Positions 7,538-15,826 are shown, counted from the stretch's first letter. The stretch is 38,523 bases of DNA from Vulcanimicrobiota bacterium (GCA_003136655.1 PLFC01000131.1:16299-54821), one strand, 5' to 3'. Program-made: numbers and translations. The notes: generated by a model not told the origin, from the letters alone.

Positions 7538-8478
7538 CGGCTCGTCGCGATCCGCGTAACGCGTCCGCTCCGCACGGCGACGCTTTCGCGCGCGGGCGCG
7601 CGTTCGAGCGTCGCAAAGGTTGCGCCGAGCACGAAGGCGATGAAGGTCAGGCAGGCGTTCGCCGCATGCAGTTCGCGCAGCGCGACGGGCATCGCCGCAT
7701 ACACGTTGGCCGCGCCGAGCGCCGCTTGTAGCACCACGAGCGCGCAGGCGCAGTAGGCGGTTATCCGCACGCGCCGCGAGGCACCGGTTGCCGCGACGAG
7801 GGCGGCGACGAGCGCCGCCACGATTACGAGCAATGCGGCCGCACGGTGCAGCATCTGGGCGATCTGCGCGTCGCCGGACCCGAACGGCTCGGCGCCGCAC
7901 AGCGGGAAGGAAGCGCAGGCCAAGCCCGCATGGCTGGAACTGACGTAGGCGCCCAGGCACATCGCCACGAGCACTGCGGCGGCCGCGGCGATCAGGGCGC
8001 CGGCCGCCCGCGCCGTGCCGGTAGCGCGCGCCTGGGGAGATCGCACGACCACCGCTCCGGTGAACCCGAGCGTCGCGAGCACGGTCAGCGTAGCGAGCAA
8101 CGCCATCGCCATGGCCCAATGCAGCACCACGGAAATCGGGCTGTTGCCCAGCTCCACGGTGGCGCCGCCCAGGAGCACCTGCACCGCGAAGACGCCCGCC
8201 AGAACGGCGAGCCCCCGGCCCAGGAATGGAATCACGGTGCGTAACCGCCAGCCCGCGACGAAGACACCCAGCACGAGAAAGCCTTCCAGAAAAACACCGG
8301 CGCGGTGCGACCACTCCAGCACGACGCCTCCGCTCAGCGCCGGCACGACCGAGCCGCGGCAGAGCGGCCAGTCGGGACAGGTCAGCCCTGCGTCGTTGAT
8401 CCGTACCCAACTTCCGAGCACCGCCACCAGAAAGGCGAGTCCGGCGGCGCCCAGCGCCAAGCCGCGAAAGGTTCTCAC
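7534..8478 (-). CDS. ctaA: Heme A synthase, COX15/CtaA type
   Basis: This 314-aa polytopic membrane enzyme oxidises the C8 methyl of heme O to a formyl group. Two homologous four-helix halves are visible. The first has the cysteine pair CPDWPLC (Cys34, Cys40) and EWSHR (Glu55, His58), matching the catalytic Cys/Glu/His arrangement known for Bacillus CtaA. The second has CASFPLC, QMLHRAAALL and LRELHAANA. I prefer GTG 8478 (MRTFRGLALG) over an upstream TTG, because a promoter lies between them and the N-terminus then fits the family. It is coupled to ctaB through a GTGA junction. Confidence 0.93.
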   Translation of the reverse strand: MRTFRGLALGAAGLAFLVAVLGSWVRINDAGLTCPDWPLCRGSVVPALSGGVVLEWSHRAGVFLEGFLVLGVFVAGWRLRTVIPFLGRGLAVLAGVFAVQVLLGGATVELGNSPISVVLHWAMAMALLATLTVLATLGFTGAVVVRSPQARATGTARAAGALIAAAAAVLVAMCLGAYVSSSHAGLACASFPLCGAEPFGSGDAQIAQMLHRAAALLVIVAALVAALVAATGASRRVRITAYCACALVVLQAALGAANVYAAMPVALRELHAANACLTFIAFVLGATFATLERAPARESVAVRSGRVTRIATSR

Positions 8479-8488
8479 GTCGTGCCTA

Positions 8489-8517
8489 AGTGTATGCCCG
8501 CGACGCGAGCCGGGCAA
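8489..8517 (-). promoter_or_regulatory. Predicted promoter of ctaA-ctaB
   Basis: Reading the minus strand, TTGCCC (plus 8512-8517) and TACACT (plus 8489-8494) are separated by exactly 17 bp, with four matches each to the -35 and -10 consensus. The -10 box ends 10 nt before GTG 8478, so the leader would be only about 3-4 nt. It lies in the gap between the upstream exported-protein gene and ctaA. Confidence 0.5.
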
Positions 8518-8526
8518 CGACAAGCG

Positions 8527-9231
8527 TCAAGAACACCCGCTGACGGCCTCGTCGCCGTGCAGCGCCGCGCGCGTCTCGTCGGCCGACACGGCGCCCAGAC
8601 GGCTCGCGAAGTCGCTCGCCGCGGCCCGGGCCATGCGGTTGGGCGATCCCGCCGACTGATACGGCGACGAGAGCGGACCGCTGGGCGGGTCGTTGCCGGC
8701 GAGGTGGTGGAGCGGGTCGGCCGCGGCCTGATGCGCCAAGTCGTTCTCGGTCATGTTCTCGCCGCGCACCTCGACGTTGGTCAGGTAGACGGTCAGGGCG
8801 GCGAGGTCGGTCCCGATGCGCCGGTGCTCGGCCGACGAGGCGTACAGCGCGTCGCTGAACGTACGAAGCTCGGCGCGATGCGCCGCGGGCAGCCGGTCGG
8901 CGGCGTCGCCGAGACGGTGCAATTCGTCGTCGGTGCGGACCGCGTCGTCGTGAATCTGCGCGGAAAGGCCGCTCAGGTCGCCGAGCGCGCCGTGGGCGGC
9001 AACGGCATTGCCCTCCACGTCGATCGAGCGCAAGCGAGCGATCGTCCGTACGAGCCATTGGCGGTTGCGCAATTCGGCTGCGATCGCCGCGTTCGCGTGC
9101 ACCACCAGCGCACCGCATACGCCCGCGGGCGCTCCGCGCTCGCCGATCTCGTGCAGGGGCGTGGTGTCGTTCGCGGCCGGCGCGCCGGCTGCGGCTAGGA
9201 ATGCGACCAACCAAATCCCGGAGGCGAGCAT
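8527..9231 (-). CDS. Exported protein with internal repeats of polar helices, unknown function
   Basis: This 234-aa protein has a signal peptide (MLASGIWLVAFLAAAGAPAA). The mature part is helical and rich in Ala, His, Asp and Arg, with stretches such as RNRQWLVRTIARLRSID, IHDDAVRTDDELHRLGDAAD and AHRAELRTFSDALYASS. This suggests a helical bundle. ATG 9231 is preceded by GGGAGG at a 7-nt spacing, which decides the start over upstream ATGs. I do not recognise a family. It lies upstream of ctaA on the same strand, but ctaA seems to have its own promoter. Confidence 0.7.
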   Translation of the reverse strand: MLASGIWLVAFLAAAGAPAANDTTPLHEIGERGAPAGVCGALVVHANAAIAAELRNRQWLVRTIARLRSIDVEGNAVAAHGALGDLSGLSAQIHDDAVRTDDELHRLGDAADRLPAAHRAELRTFSDALYASSAEHRRIGTDLAALTVYLTNVEVRGENMTENDLAHQAAADPLHHLAGNDPPSGPLSSPYQSAGSPNRMARAAASDFASRLGAVSADETRAALHGDEAVSGCS

Positions 9232-9277
9232 GGACGATCCTCCCATCGACGCCGTCACCAGCGCGAATTCGCTAGGC

Positions 9278-9295
9278 CGAGGAGCCCGTTCCTCG
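9278..9295 (+). other. Small hairpin before the 9309 lipoprotein gene
   Basis: CGAGGA and TCCTCG form a perfect 6-bp stem with a 6-nt loop. It lies 13 nt upstream of the lipoprotein start and hides an AGGAG-like sequence. It may affect translation or be chance. Confidence 0.25.
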
Positions 9296-9308
9296 AAGCG
9301 TCAGGGTG

Positions 9309-9752
9309 ATGTCAGGTTTAGGGAGGCTCGCTGCGGCGGTGCTCGCAGTCGGACTTCTGAGCGGATGCCGGGAAGTGCGGGTGCGGACGTACGCGCAAGG
9401 GACCACGATCGTCGCCGGAGGCGCGCACGTTTCCGTCGTCCGCGACCGTCGCGATCTGGAAGCCTACGGCGTCCACGCGCCCGTGCGCTTCAACCACGAA
9501 TTCGGGGTGCTGCTGGTCATGGGGCCGCACCGCGAGACGGGCTGGCGTCAAGTCATCGAATCGATTCGCGCCAACGAGAGCAGGGTCCGCATCGTCGCTT
9601 TCGAACGCGCGCCAGCGGACGGCGGCGAACCCACCGCCGAATATCACACGTATACGCTGTGGATCGTGCCGAACTCGGTCTACCGTTCGGGTTCGGTCAT
9701 CGACGTAGTCACGCCGGACGACGTTCCGGTCGCATCGACCGCTCTGAAATGA
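9309..9752 (+). CDS. Small lipoprotein, unknown function
   Basis: This 147-aa protein has a clear lipoprotein signal: MSGLGRLAAAVLAVG followed by the lipobox LLSGC, so it should be lipidated at the cysteine near residue 20. The mature region is beta-rich and contains VSVVRDRRDLEAYG, FNHEFGVLLVMGPH and AEYHTYTLWIVPNSVY. No family is recognised. A GTG at 9306 is a possible alternative start. It lies 13 bp upstream of the GH130 gene and is probably co-transcribed. Confidence 0.72.
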   Translation: MSGLGRLAAAVLAVGLLSGCREVRVRTYAQGTTIVAGGAHVSVVRDRRDLEAYGVHAPVRFNHEFGVLLVMGPHRETGWRQVIESIRANESRVRIVAFERAPADGGEPTAEYHTYTLWIVPNSVYRSGSVIDVVTPDDVPVASTALK

Positions 9753-9765
9753 GGACGTCCGACCC

Positions 9766-10869
9766 GTGAGTGAGCACGCGCTCGAATCGATCGAATCCAC
9801 CGTCACGCGGCTCGGCGTGGTTTTGCGCGCCAACGACGATCCGGCCGAATCGGAAGGCGTGCTCAATCCCGCGAGCGCGCGCACGCGGGACGGCAAACTC
9901 TTGCTCTATCCGCGCGCGGTTTCGCGCGGCAACGTTTCGCGCATAGCGCTCGTCGAGGCGACCGGCGGCGCGGACGATCCCGCCTTCGAACGGCACGGCT
10001 ACGCGCTGGAGCCCGATACGCCGTACGAATTTCGGGATACGCCCGGCGGCTACGGCTGCGAGGATCCGCGCGTCACGTTCGTACCCGCGCTGGATCTCTA
10101 CGTCATGGCCTATACCGCCTATGGACCGGAAGGGCCGCGCATCGCGCTGGCCACCTCGCACGACGCCTACGAGTGGACGCGACTCGGTTTGGTCGACTTC
10201 TCGGGGCCGGGTTTGCCGCGCGGCGACGATAAGGACGCGGCGTTTTTTCCCGAACCCGTGCTCTCGCCCAAAGGCCAGCCCAGCTTCGCATTTTATCACC
10301 GTCCGATGTTGCACTTGTCCGCGCTCGACGGATGCAGCGCGGTGCCGGTGATCCTCGACATGCCGCCCGATCAGCGCGAGTCCACGCACATCGCATACGT
10401 GGCGCTCGAACCGGCCTTGCGCGATTCGCGCAATCTGCTGAAGGTGAGCGAGAGCGTGCTGGTGCTCGCGCCGGAGGCCGCCTGGGGCTCGATCAAGACG
10501 GGCGGCGGCACGCCGCCCGTGCGCGTCGCCGAAGGCTGGATGTCGCTCTTCCACGGCGTCGACGGACGCTTCGATGCGAGCGGTCACTGCGTGGGCATGC
10601 GCTACAGCGCGGGAATGGTGATTCACGACGCGCAGCATCCGCACATCGTGCGCTATCGTTCGCCCGCGCCGCTGCTCGCGCCCGAGACCGGCGACGAAAT
10701 GCACGGCATCGTGAACGAGGTCGTCTTCCCCACGGCCATCGACGTGCGTCCCGGTTCGCCGCCGCGCACGTACGACGTGTACTACGGCATGGCCGACGCC
10801 CGCATCGGGCGCGTGCGCTTCGCGTTGGGCGAGAGTACGGCTGCGGCGGACGAGGAGAGCGCCGCCTAA
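9766..10869 (+). CDS. Glycoside hydrolase family 130 protein (mannoside phosphorylase/hydrolase-like)
   Basis: This 367-aa five-bladed propeller enzyme has no signal peptide, so it is cytoplasmic. GH130 signatures are GVLNPASARTRDGKLLLYPR (residues 31-50), GYGCEDPRVT with the conserved Asp100 (the usual catalytic acid position), DKDAAFFPEPV, SIKTGGGTPPVR, GWMSLFHGVD, NEVVFPTA, and YYGMADARIGR near the C-terminus. Family members phosphorolyse or hydrolyse beta-mannosides. The phosphate-binding basic residues cannot be placed with certainty, so phosphorylase versus hydrolase stays open. The start is GTG 9766. Confidence 0.87.
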   Translation: MSEHALESIESTVTRLGVVLRANDDPAESEGVLNPASARTRDGKLLLYPRAVSRGNVSRIALVEATGGADDPAFERHGYALEPDTPYEFRDTPGGYGCEDPRVTFVPALDLYVMAYTAYGPEGPRIALATSHDAYEWTRLGLVDFSGPGLPRGDDKDAAFFPEPVLSPKGQPSFAFYHRPMLHLSALDGCSAVPVILDMPPDQRESTHIAYVALEPALRDSRNLLKVSESVLVLAPEAAWGSIKTGGGTPPVRVAEGWMSLFHGVDGRFDASGHCVGMRYSAGMVIHDAQHPHIVRYRSPAPLLAPETGDEMHGIVNEVVFPTAIDVRPGSPPRTYDVYYGMADARIGRVRFALGESTAAADEESAA

Positions 10870-10892
10870 TCGGACGGCCCGACCGGCCTTCG

Positions 10893-11381
10893 ATGCTGCC
10901 CTACTACGGGATCGCGGCGGTCATCGTGATCGCCGGCGTGATCCTCTTCGCCGCGGGCGCGGGTCGCGGCCGCGACGTGGAGGTCAAGACGGAGCCCGCC
11001 CACGGCACGCCGAGCCCGCCGCGCCACGAAGCCGCCTCGACGTTCCGGCCCGGGCCCGTCACCGGCAGCGCCCCCTGGGCGCTCTCGGCCGTGCCCGAAT
11101 GCTTTCGGCAAATCAAGCACGATCGCGGCACCGCGGCCTTCGCGGCGCGGCGGCTGCCGCCGGGGGCACGGCGTCTTGCGCCGGGCACCGTCATGGCCGT
11201 TGCCGATTGCAGGCTGCTGGTGGGTGCGGCGACCCTGACGCTCGAGCGCGGCGACGAACGGCTGGTGGTGCCGCCCCGGACCGCTGCGTACGCCGCCGGC
11301 GATACCCTCTCGGTGTTACGCACGACCGGAAATGCGGGCGATCTGCGCGTCTATCGCCGGGTTTCGGCGTCCGGACCCTGA
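10893..11381 (+). CDS. Single-span membrane protein, unknown function
   Basis: This 162-aa protein has one N-terminal membrane helix (about residues 5-22: YGIAAVIVIAGVILFAAG). A Pro/Ala-rich linker follows, then a small extracytoplasmic domain with two cysteines (VPECFRQIK, VADCRLLVG). The end is beta-rich (TLTLERGDERLVVPP, GDTLSVLRTT). It starts 24 bp after the GH130 stop and ends 12 bp before prfC, so it sits in a same-strand run. I do not recognise a family. Confidence 0.65.
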   Translation: MLPYYGIAAVIVIAGVILFAAGAGRGRDVEVKTEPAHGTPSPPRHEAASTFRPGPVTGSAPWALSAVPECFRQIKHDRGTAAFAARRLPPGARRLAPGTVMAVADCRLLVGAATLTLERGDERLVVPPRTAAYAAGDTLSVLRTTGNAGDLRVYRRVSASGP

Positions 11382-11393
11382 ACTGCGTTTCGG

Positions 11394-13031
11394 ATGGACC
11401 ACGACGCTCACGAACACATCGTCGAAGAAGTCGAGCGCCGGCGCACGTTCGCGATCATCTCGCATCCCGACGCGGGCAAGACCACGCTCACCGAAAAGCT
11501 GCTGCTCTACGGCGGCGCGATTGCGACCGCCGGCCAGGTGTCGGCACGCCGCCGCGCGCGTCAGGCCACCTCCGACTGGATGGAACTCGAGCGCGAGCGC
11601 GGCATCTCGATCACCTCGACCGTGCTGCAGTTTCCCTATCGCGAGCACACGATGAACCTGCTCGACACGCCGGGTCACCAAGATTTCGGCGAAGACACGT
11701 ATCGCACGCTGCTCGCCGCCGATAGCGCGGTCATGCTGCTCGATGCGGCCAAAGGCGTGGAGCCGCAGACCAAAAAGCTCTTCGCCATCTGCCGCGCGCG
11801 GCGCATTCCGCTCTTCACGTTCATCAACAAGATGGACCGCCCCAGCCGCGATCCGCTCGAACTCCTCGACGAACTCGAAAACGTGCTCGGCATCGGCGCC
11901 TATCCGATGGTCTGGCCGATCGGCAGCGGTCCCGCTTTTCGCGGCGTCTACGATCGCCGCTCGCACGAGGTGCATCTCTTCGAGCGCACCGAGCACGGCG
12001 CCAAGCGCGCGCCCGTGCGCGTGACCGACGTGCGCGATCCGGCGATCGCCGCGCTCAGCGACGAGTATACCTATCGCGAATTCATCGACGGCCTCGAGTT
12101 GCTCGAGGGCGCGGGCGAAGGCTTCGATCGCGACGCGATGTTGCGCGGCGATTCCACGCCCGTGTTCTTCGGCAGCGCGGTGACCAATTTCGGCGTGCAA
12201 CTTTTCCTCGACGCGTTCCTGGATATGGCGCCCCCGCCGCGGGCCCGCTTGGCCACGCGCGCGGGCTCGCCCGAACCCGCGCCCGTCGATCCGGAATCGG
12301 ATCAGTTCTCGGGCTTCGTGTTCAAGATCCAAGCCAACATGGATCCGCGCCACCGCGACCGCGTGGCCTTTCTGCGCGTCTGCAGCGGCCGCTTCGAGCG
12401 CGACATGCTGGTGCGCAACGTGCGCACGGGCAAGGAAGTGCGTCTCACCCGCGCGATGAAACTCTTCGCGAGCGATCGCGAGGTGGTGGAAGAAGCGTTC
12501 GCGGGCGACGTGGTGGGCTTGGCCAACCCGGGCACGTTCGCGATCGGCGACACGCTGTGCAACGGTCCCGCGCTGCGCTACGACCGCATTCCGTCGTTCG
12601 AGCCCGAACATTTCTCGAGCGTGCGCAACGTCGATACCGGCGGCTACAAGTCGTTCCAGAAGGGCATCGCGCAACTCGCCGAGGAGGGCGCGATCCAAGT
12701 CTTCTACGCGGCCGGCGACGTGCACAGCGAGCCGGTCTTTGCGGCCGTGGGTGAGTTGCAATTCGAGGTGGCCAAGTACCGCCTCGAATCCGAGTACAAC
12801 GTCAAGACGCAATTCTCTCGGCTGCCCTATTCGCTGGCCCGGCGCGTGGTGGGCGATGCGGCCGGCGCGGCGTGGCCGTCGAGCGCGAAACTCGTCGAAG
12901 ACGCCTCGGGTACACCGTTCGCGCTCTTCGAGAGCGACTGGAGTCTGCGGCTGGCCGAGGAGTGGAATGCGGGATTGCGCTTCCTACCGTTCTCCGCCGA
13001 GCCCGAAACGAGGGAGATCGTCACATCATGA
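11394..13031 (+). CDS. prfC: Peptide chain release factor 3
   Basis: This 545-aa translational GTPase removes release factors 1 and 2 from the ribosome after termination. The RF3-type G domain is complete: G1 SHPDAGKT (23-30), the switch I region with SDWMELERERGISIT (60-74), G3 DTPGH (91-95) and G4 NKMD (145-148). RF3 features continue with SDQFSGFVFKIQANMDPRHRDRVAF, GVQLFLDAFLDMAPPP, and a C-terminal domain with FEVAKYRLESEYN. The length fits the family (about 525-545). The start is ATG 11394. It overlaps the next gene by ATGA, coupling RF3 to a small membrane-anchored protein. Confidence 0.95.
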   Translation: MDHDAHEHIVEEVERRRTFAIISHPDAGKTTLTEKLLLYGGAIATAGQVSARRRARQATSDWMELERERGISITSTVLQFPYREHTMNLLDTPGHQDFGEDTYRTLLAADSAVMLLDAAKGVEPQTKKLFAICRARRIPLFTFINKMDRPSRDPLELLDELENVLGIGAYPMVWPIGSGPAFRGVYDRRSHEVHLFERTEHGAKRAPVRVTDVRDPAIAALSDEYTYREFIDGLELLEGAGEGFDRDAMLRGDSTPVFFGSAVTNFGVQLFLDAFLDMAPPPRARLATRAGSPEPAPVDPESDQFSGFVFKIQANMDPRHRDRVAFLRVCSGRFERDMLVRNVRTGKEVRLTRAMKLFASDREVVEEAFAGDVVGLANPGTFAIGDTLCNGPALRYDRIPSFEPEHFSSVRNVDTGGYKSFQKGIAQLAEEGAIQVFYAAGDVHSEPVFAAVGELQFEVAKYRLESEYNVKTQFSRLPYSLARRVVGDAAGAAWPSSAKLVEDASGTPFALFESDWSLRLAEEWNAGLRFLPFSAEPETREIVTS

Positions 13032-13477
13032 AGCAAATCGGCCCCGCCCCCGGCACGCCGAGCGCGCCCGTTACCGCCGCCCGCCGCTCGCCGCCGACGG
13101 TGTGGCTCGTGCTGCTGCTCGTCGTGCTCGCCGCGTGGCTGCTCTTGCGCCCGCACGAGAACAAAGCCGAGCATCTGGCCAACGACGTGACGCAGGCGAT
13201 CTTGAAGAACGACATGAGCCCCGTGCGCCAGGACTTCAACGCGATCACCCGCGCGCAGCTCGACAACCGGGCCAAAGTCGGCCGTCTCTCCGACGACCTG
13301 CACGCGCTGGGCACGCTCAAGAGCATCAAGGAAGATACGCCGAAGGATGCGGCTGCCGGCTATCACCATTTCGCCGCGCAGTTCGAGAAGGGCACGTGGG
13401 CCGAAGATCTCACGATCGATAGCGAGGGGAAGATCTCGGCATTCCACGTACACCCGACCGACGATGCCGGACACTAA
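13028..13477 (+). CDS. Membrane-anchored small protein coupled to prfC
   Basis: This 149-aa protein has a cytoplasmic Pro/Ala-rich N-terminus and one membrane helix at about residues 24-41 (VWLVLLLVVLAAWLLL). An extracytoplasmic helical domain of about 100 residues follows (VTQAILKNDMSPVRQDFN, GRLSDDLHALGTLKSIKED). It has a partial DUF3887-like look (a small domain with AEDLTIDSEGKISAFHV at the end), but I am not sure of the family. ATG 13028 overlaps the prfC stop (ATGA). Confidence 0.72.
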   Translation: MKQIGPAPGTPSAPVTAARRSPPTVWLVLLLVVLAAWLLLRPHENKAEHLANDVTQAILKNDMSPVRQDFNAITRAQLDNRAKVGRLSDDLHALGTLKSIKEDTPKDAAAGYHHFAAQFEKGTWAEDLTIDSEGKISAFHVHPTDDAGH

Positions 13478-13486
13478 CGCAGCGGG

Positions 13487-14461
13487 ATGATCTCCCAAGC
13501 CGAAGCGGCGACGTTCGCCGACGTCGTCGAAGCCGCCGCGCGCTTACGCGGCGTGGCGCATCGCACGCCGGTCGTCACCTCGCGCACGCTCGACGCGCGC
13601 ACGGGAGCGAGCGTCTTTCTGAAGTGTGAAAACCTGCAGCGCATGGGCGCGTTCAAGTTCCGCGGCGCCTATAACCGGATCGCGCAACTCGACGCCGGCG
13701 CGCGGGCCCGCGGCGTGGTGGCCTTTTCGAGCGGCAACCACGCGCAGGGCGTAGCGCTCGCGGCGCACCTGTTGGGCGCGCCCGCCATCATCGTCATGCC
13801 CTTCGACGCGCCGGCAGCCAAGGTCGCGGCGACGCGCGAATACGGCGCCGAAGTGGTCTTCTACGAGCGCGCCGCGATGAATCGCGCGGAACTCGCCGGG
13901 ACGATCGCGCGCGAACGCGGCGCCACGCTCGTGCCGCCGTACGACGATCCGAACGTGATCGCGGGTCAAGGCACGGTCGCGCTCGAGTTGCTCGAAGACG
14001 TTCCGGATCTCGACGTCCTCTTGGTCTGCGTCGGCGGGGGCGGACTCCTCGCGGGCAGCGCGCTCGCGGCGACCGCGCTGCGCCCCGGCATTGCGATCTA
14101 CGGCGTGGAGCCCGAAGCTGGCGACGATTTCGCGCGCTCCTTCGCGAGCGGCGAGCGCATCGAGATCCCGGTGCCCGATACGATTGCGGACGGTCAGCAG
14201 ACGACGTCGCCCGGCGTATTGACCTTTCCGATCGTCAAGCGCCTCTGCGCCGGTTTCCTAACCGTCTCCGACGACGATCTACGCGCGGCGATGCGCTTCG
14301 CCTTCGAACGCTTGAAGCTCGTCGTCGAGCCCAGCGGTGCGTGCGCGCTTTCGGCGCTGCTGGCCGATAAGCTCGACGTTCGCGGCAAACGCGTAGGCGT
14401 GCTGATCAGCGGCGGAAACGTCGATCCCAGCCGCTACTCAGAAATCCTGAACGCGCGATAG
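13487..14461 (+). CDS. Threonine/serine dehydratase (catabolic type, no ACT domain)
   Basis: This 324-aa fold-type II PLP enzyme converts L-threonine to 2-oxobutanoate and ammonia. The PLP lysine is Lys57 in GAFKFRGA. The SSGNHAQG motif (substrate carboxylate contact), the Gly loop CVGGGGLLAG, and the C-terminal EPSGA and ISGGNVD motifs are all present. The length matches single-domain TdcB/serine racemase-like enzymes; biosynthetic IlvA is longer because of ACT domains. Serine dehydratase or racemase activity cannot be excluded. The start is ATG 13487, 9 bp after the previous gene. Confidence 0.92.
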   Translation: MISQAEAATFADVVEAAARLRGVAHRTPVVTSRTLDARTGASVFLKCENLQRMGAFKFRGAYNRIAQLDAGARARGVVAFSSGNHAQGVALAAHLLGAPAIIVMPFDAPAAKVAATREYGAEVVFYERAAMNRAELAGTIARERGATLVPPYDDPNVIAGQGTVALELLEDVPDLDVLLVCVGGGGLLAGSALAATALRPGIAIYGVEPEAGDDFARSFASGERIEIPVPDTIADGQQTTSPGVLTFPIVKRLCAGFLTVSDDDLRAAMRFAFERLKLVVEPSGACALSALLADKLDVRGKRVGVLISGGNVDPSRYSEILNAR

Positions 14462-14639
14462 GTCCGTTCGGCTCGTTGGGCAGGAAGGGAACGTCTGGCC
14501 CGGGAGGCGCCTCTTCCGGCCACGGCTGATCCGGTGGTTCGCCGGGATTGGTCGGTGGAATCGGATTCGGCACGTAGGCGTGGAGCGACATGCCGGGGTG
14601 ATACCCTGCCGAACCGCGACGCAATCTCCGCTTGGCCAT
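14406..14639 (-). CDS. Small proline-rich protein (candidate)
   Basis: This 77-aa frame overlaps the dehydratase tail by 56 bp in convergent orientation. The central part is strikingly Pro/Glu-rich (PNPIPPTNPGEPPDQPWP, EEAPPGPDVPFLPNEPNGP). Small Pro-rich proteins of this type occur in many bacteria and have no known function. ATG 14591 (MSLHAYVPNPIPP) is an equally good start and would drop the basic N-terminus. No clear ribosome binding site is seen for either. It lies downstream of the STAS gene on the same strand. Confidence 0.4.
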   Translation of the reverse strand: MAKRRLRRGSAGYHPGMSLHAYVPNPIPPTNPGEPPDQPWPEEAPPGPDVPFLPNEPNGPIARSGFLSSGWDRRFRR

Positions 14640-14702
14640 AAACTAGTGCGTTCGGCTCGAATCGGCCGGCGCTCGAGCGTGATTGGCTCAGCGAATGAAC
14701 GG

Positions 14703-15059
14703 CTACGTTGACCGGCGCAAGGCTGCGGGCTTGAACGCGAGTGCGTCGTCGACCGAATCGAAAACGCCCATCTGGTGGGCCAGGCCCGTAATGTCGAAGA
14801 TACGCCGGGTCTGCGTGGCGGGCGGCACCACCACGGCGAACGCCTCTCCGAGTTCGTTGGAGAGTCGCACCAGCACGCGCAGGCCGCTGCTATCGATGTA
14901 TGGGCACTCGGCCAGCGAGACGATGATGAAGTCCGCGCCGTCGGCGGCTTGATCGAGGCGTTCCCCCAGTGCGTCGGCCGATGCAATGTCGATCTCCCCG
15001 CAGATATCGACGATGCGGGCCCCGTCGTGAAGGCTGAGCTGGGTCAAGGTCTGATGCAT
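14703..15059 (-). CDS. STAS-domain anti-sigma factor antagonist (SpoIIAA/RsbV-like)
   Basis: This 118-aa single STAS domain has ARIVDICGEIDIASADALGE at the N-terminus and the phosphorylation motif YIDSSGLRVLV (Asp56-Ser57-Ser58-Gly59), where Ser57 matches the serine phosphorylated by anti-sigma kinases. Dephosphorylated antagonists bind the kinase and free a sigma factor. The two SpoIIE-type phosphatases at 16.4-19.4 kb and the HATPase domain at the end of the second fit this partner-switching role. ATG 15059 has AGGAG upstream at a somewhat long spacing of about 11 nt. Confidence 0.88.
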   Translation of the reverse strand: MHQTLTQLSLHDGARIVDICGEIDIASADALGERLDQAADGADFIIVSLAECPYIDSSGLRVLVRLSNELGEAFAVVVPPATQTRRIFDITGLAHQMGVFDSVDDALAFKPAALRRST

Positions 15060-15314
15060 CGGTTGGCGGCTCCTCTGCCTGGTTTGTCGCTGACCGCGCC
15101 TATACCCAAATTCTCAGCCGGAAATCCTCGCCGGGTCGACCGGCTACAACGGGAGTAGAGGGCCCGTCAGGCCGCCCACCCAGCGATATGCCGCCCGCCT
15201 CTTGCCCACGGTCGCGCTAGCCGCGCAAACGCGCTCGCCCGGCGAGCGGCGTCGCCGTTTCGCGCCGCACTCGCGGGGTAAGCATCGGCACGTGAGTTTC
15301 GGAGGGACGAAGGT

Positions 15315-15668
15315 ATGATGGATACGACGGATGTGATCGAGCGCCGCACGAGCGAAGTGGGCGAACACGTGGGGGCCGCAGCGCAGGGCCTGCACCAATT
15401 CGCTGATGAGTTGCGCGACAGCGCCGGCGGCAAGAATCTGTTTTCGGCGGCGGCCGACGAGGTCGCACGCCGCGGCGACGGTCTCGCCGATTACTTGCGC
15501 AATTGCACGACCTCGCGGCTGATAAGAGATGTGGAGCGCGTCGCGCGACGCGCGCCGCTCAGCGTGGCGGCAGCCGGTTTCGTTGCCGGCTTTGCGGCTT
15601 CACGCGCACTGAAGATGCGCGAGTTGCGCGACGGCTTCGGCGGCGCGCTCGATGGAGAGGCACGATGA
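15315..15668 (+). CDS. Small helical membrane-associated protein
   Basis: This protein has 117 aa. A long amphipathic helical N-terminus (about residues 1-72, Ala/Glu/Arg-rich) is followed by a Gly/Ala-rich hydrophobic segment APLSVAAAGFVAGFAASRAL (about 79-98). The overall plan resembles ElaB/YqjD-like stress proteins, without a diagnostic motif. The ribosome binding site GGAGGG (15301-15306) supports ATG 15315. It overlaps the next gene by ATGA and is first in a coupled trio. Confidence 0.7.
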   Translation: MMDTTDVIERRTSEVGEHVGAAAQGLHQFADELRDSAGGKNLFSAAADEVARRGDGLADYLRNCTTSRLIRDVERVARRAPLSVAAAGFVAGFAASRALKMRELRDGFGGALDGEAR

Positions 15669-15826
15669 AGAAGATGTGGGAACGCGATCCGTTCAACTTC
15701 GCGCTCGGCGCCACGACCGTCGGGTTTCTGTTGGGCTTGATCGTTCCGGTGACGCGCCTGGAGACCGAGAAAATCCCCGCCGCGGTCGAGGCCGTGCGTT
15801 CGAGCCTGCAAGAGAGCACGGCGTGA
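15665..15826 (+). CDS. Tiny single-span membrane protein, 53 aa
   Basis: The frame starts at the ATGA overlap with the upstream gene and ends at the GTGA overlap with the downstream one. It has one membrane helix (FNFALGATTVGFLLGLIVPV, about residues 10-29) flanked by basic and acidic residues, then an amphipathic tail (VEAVRSSLQESTA). The double coupling makes it very likely real. The helix resembles the YtxH/DUF883-like anchors. Function unknown. Confidence 0.7.
   Translation: MKKMWERDPFNFALGATTVGFLLGLIVPVTRLETEKIPAAVEAVRSSLQESTA

Noticed and set aside
6617-8410. A 597-codon minus-strand frame running through ctaB and on across ctaA in a different frame
   Set aside because: Only its C-terminal half encodes a known protein (CtaB). 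The upstream half is Arg/Ala/Gly-rich and overlaps the well-supported ctaA gene, so it is a by-product of high G+C.
11316-12812. Long antisense frame opposite prfC
   Set aside because: A mirror of a highly conserved GTPase gene. It is rich in His/Arg/Glu with no domain and is typical of high-GC antisense frames.
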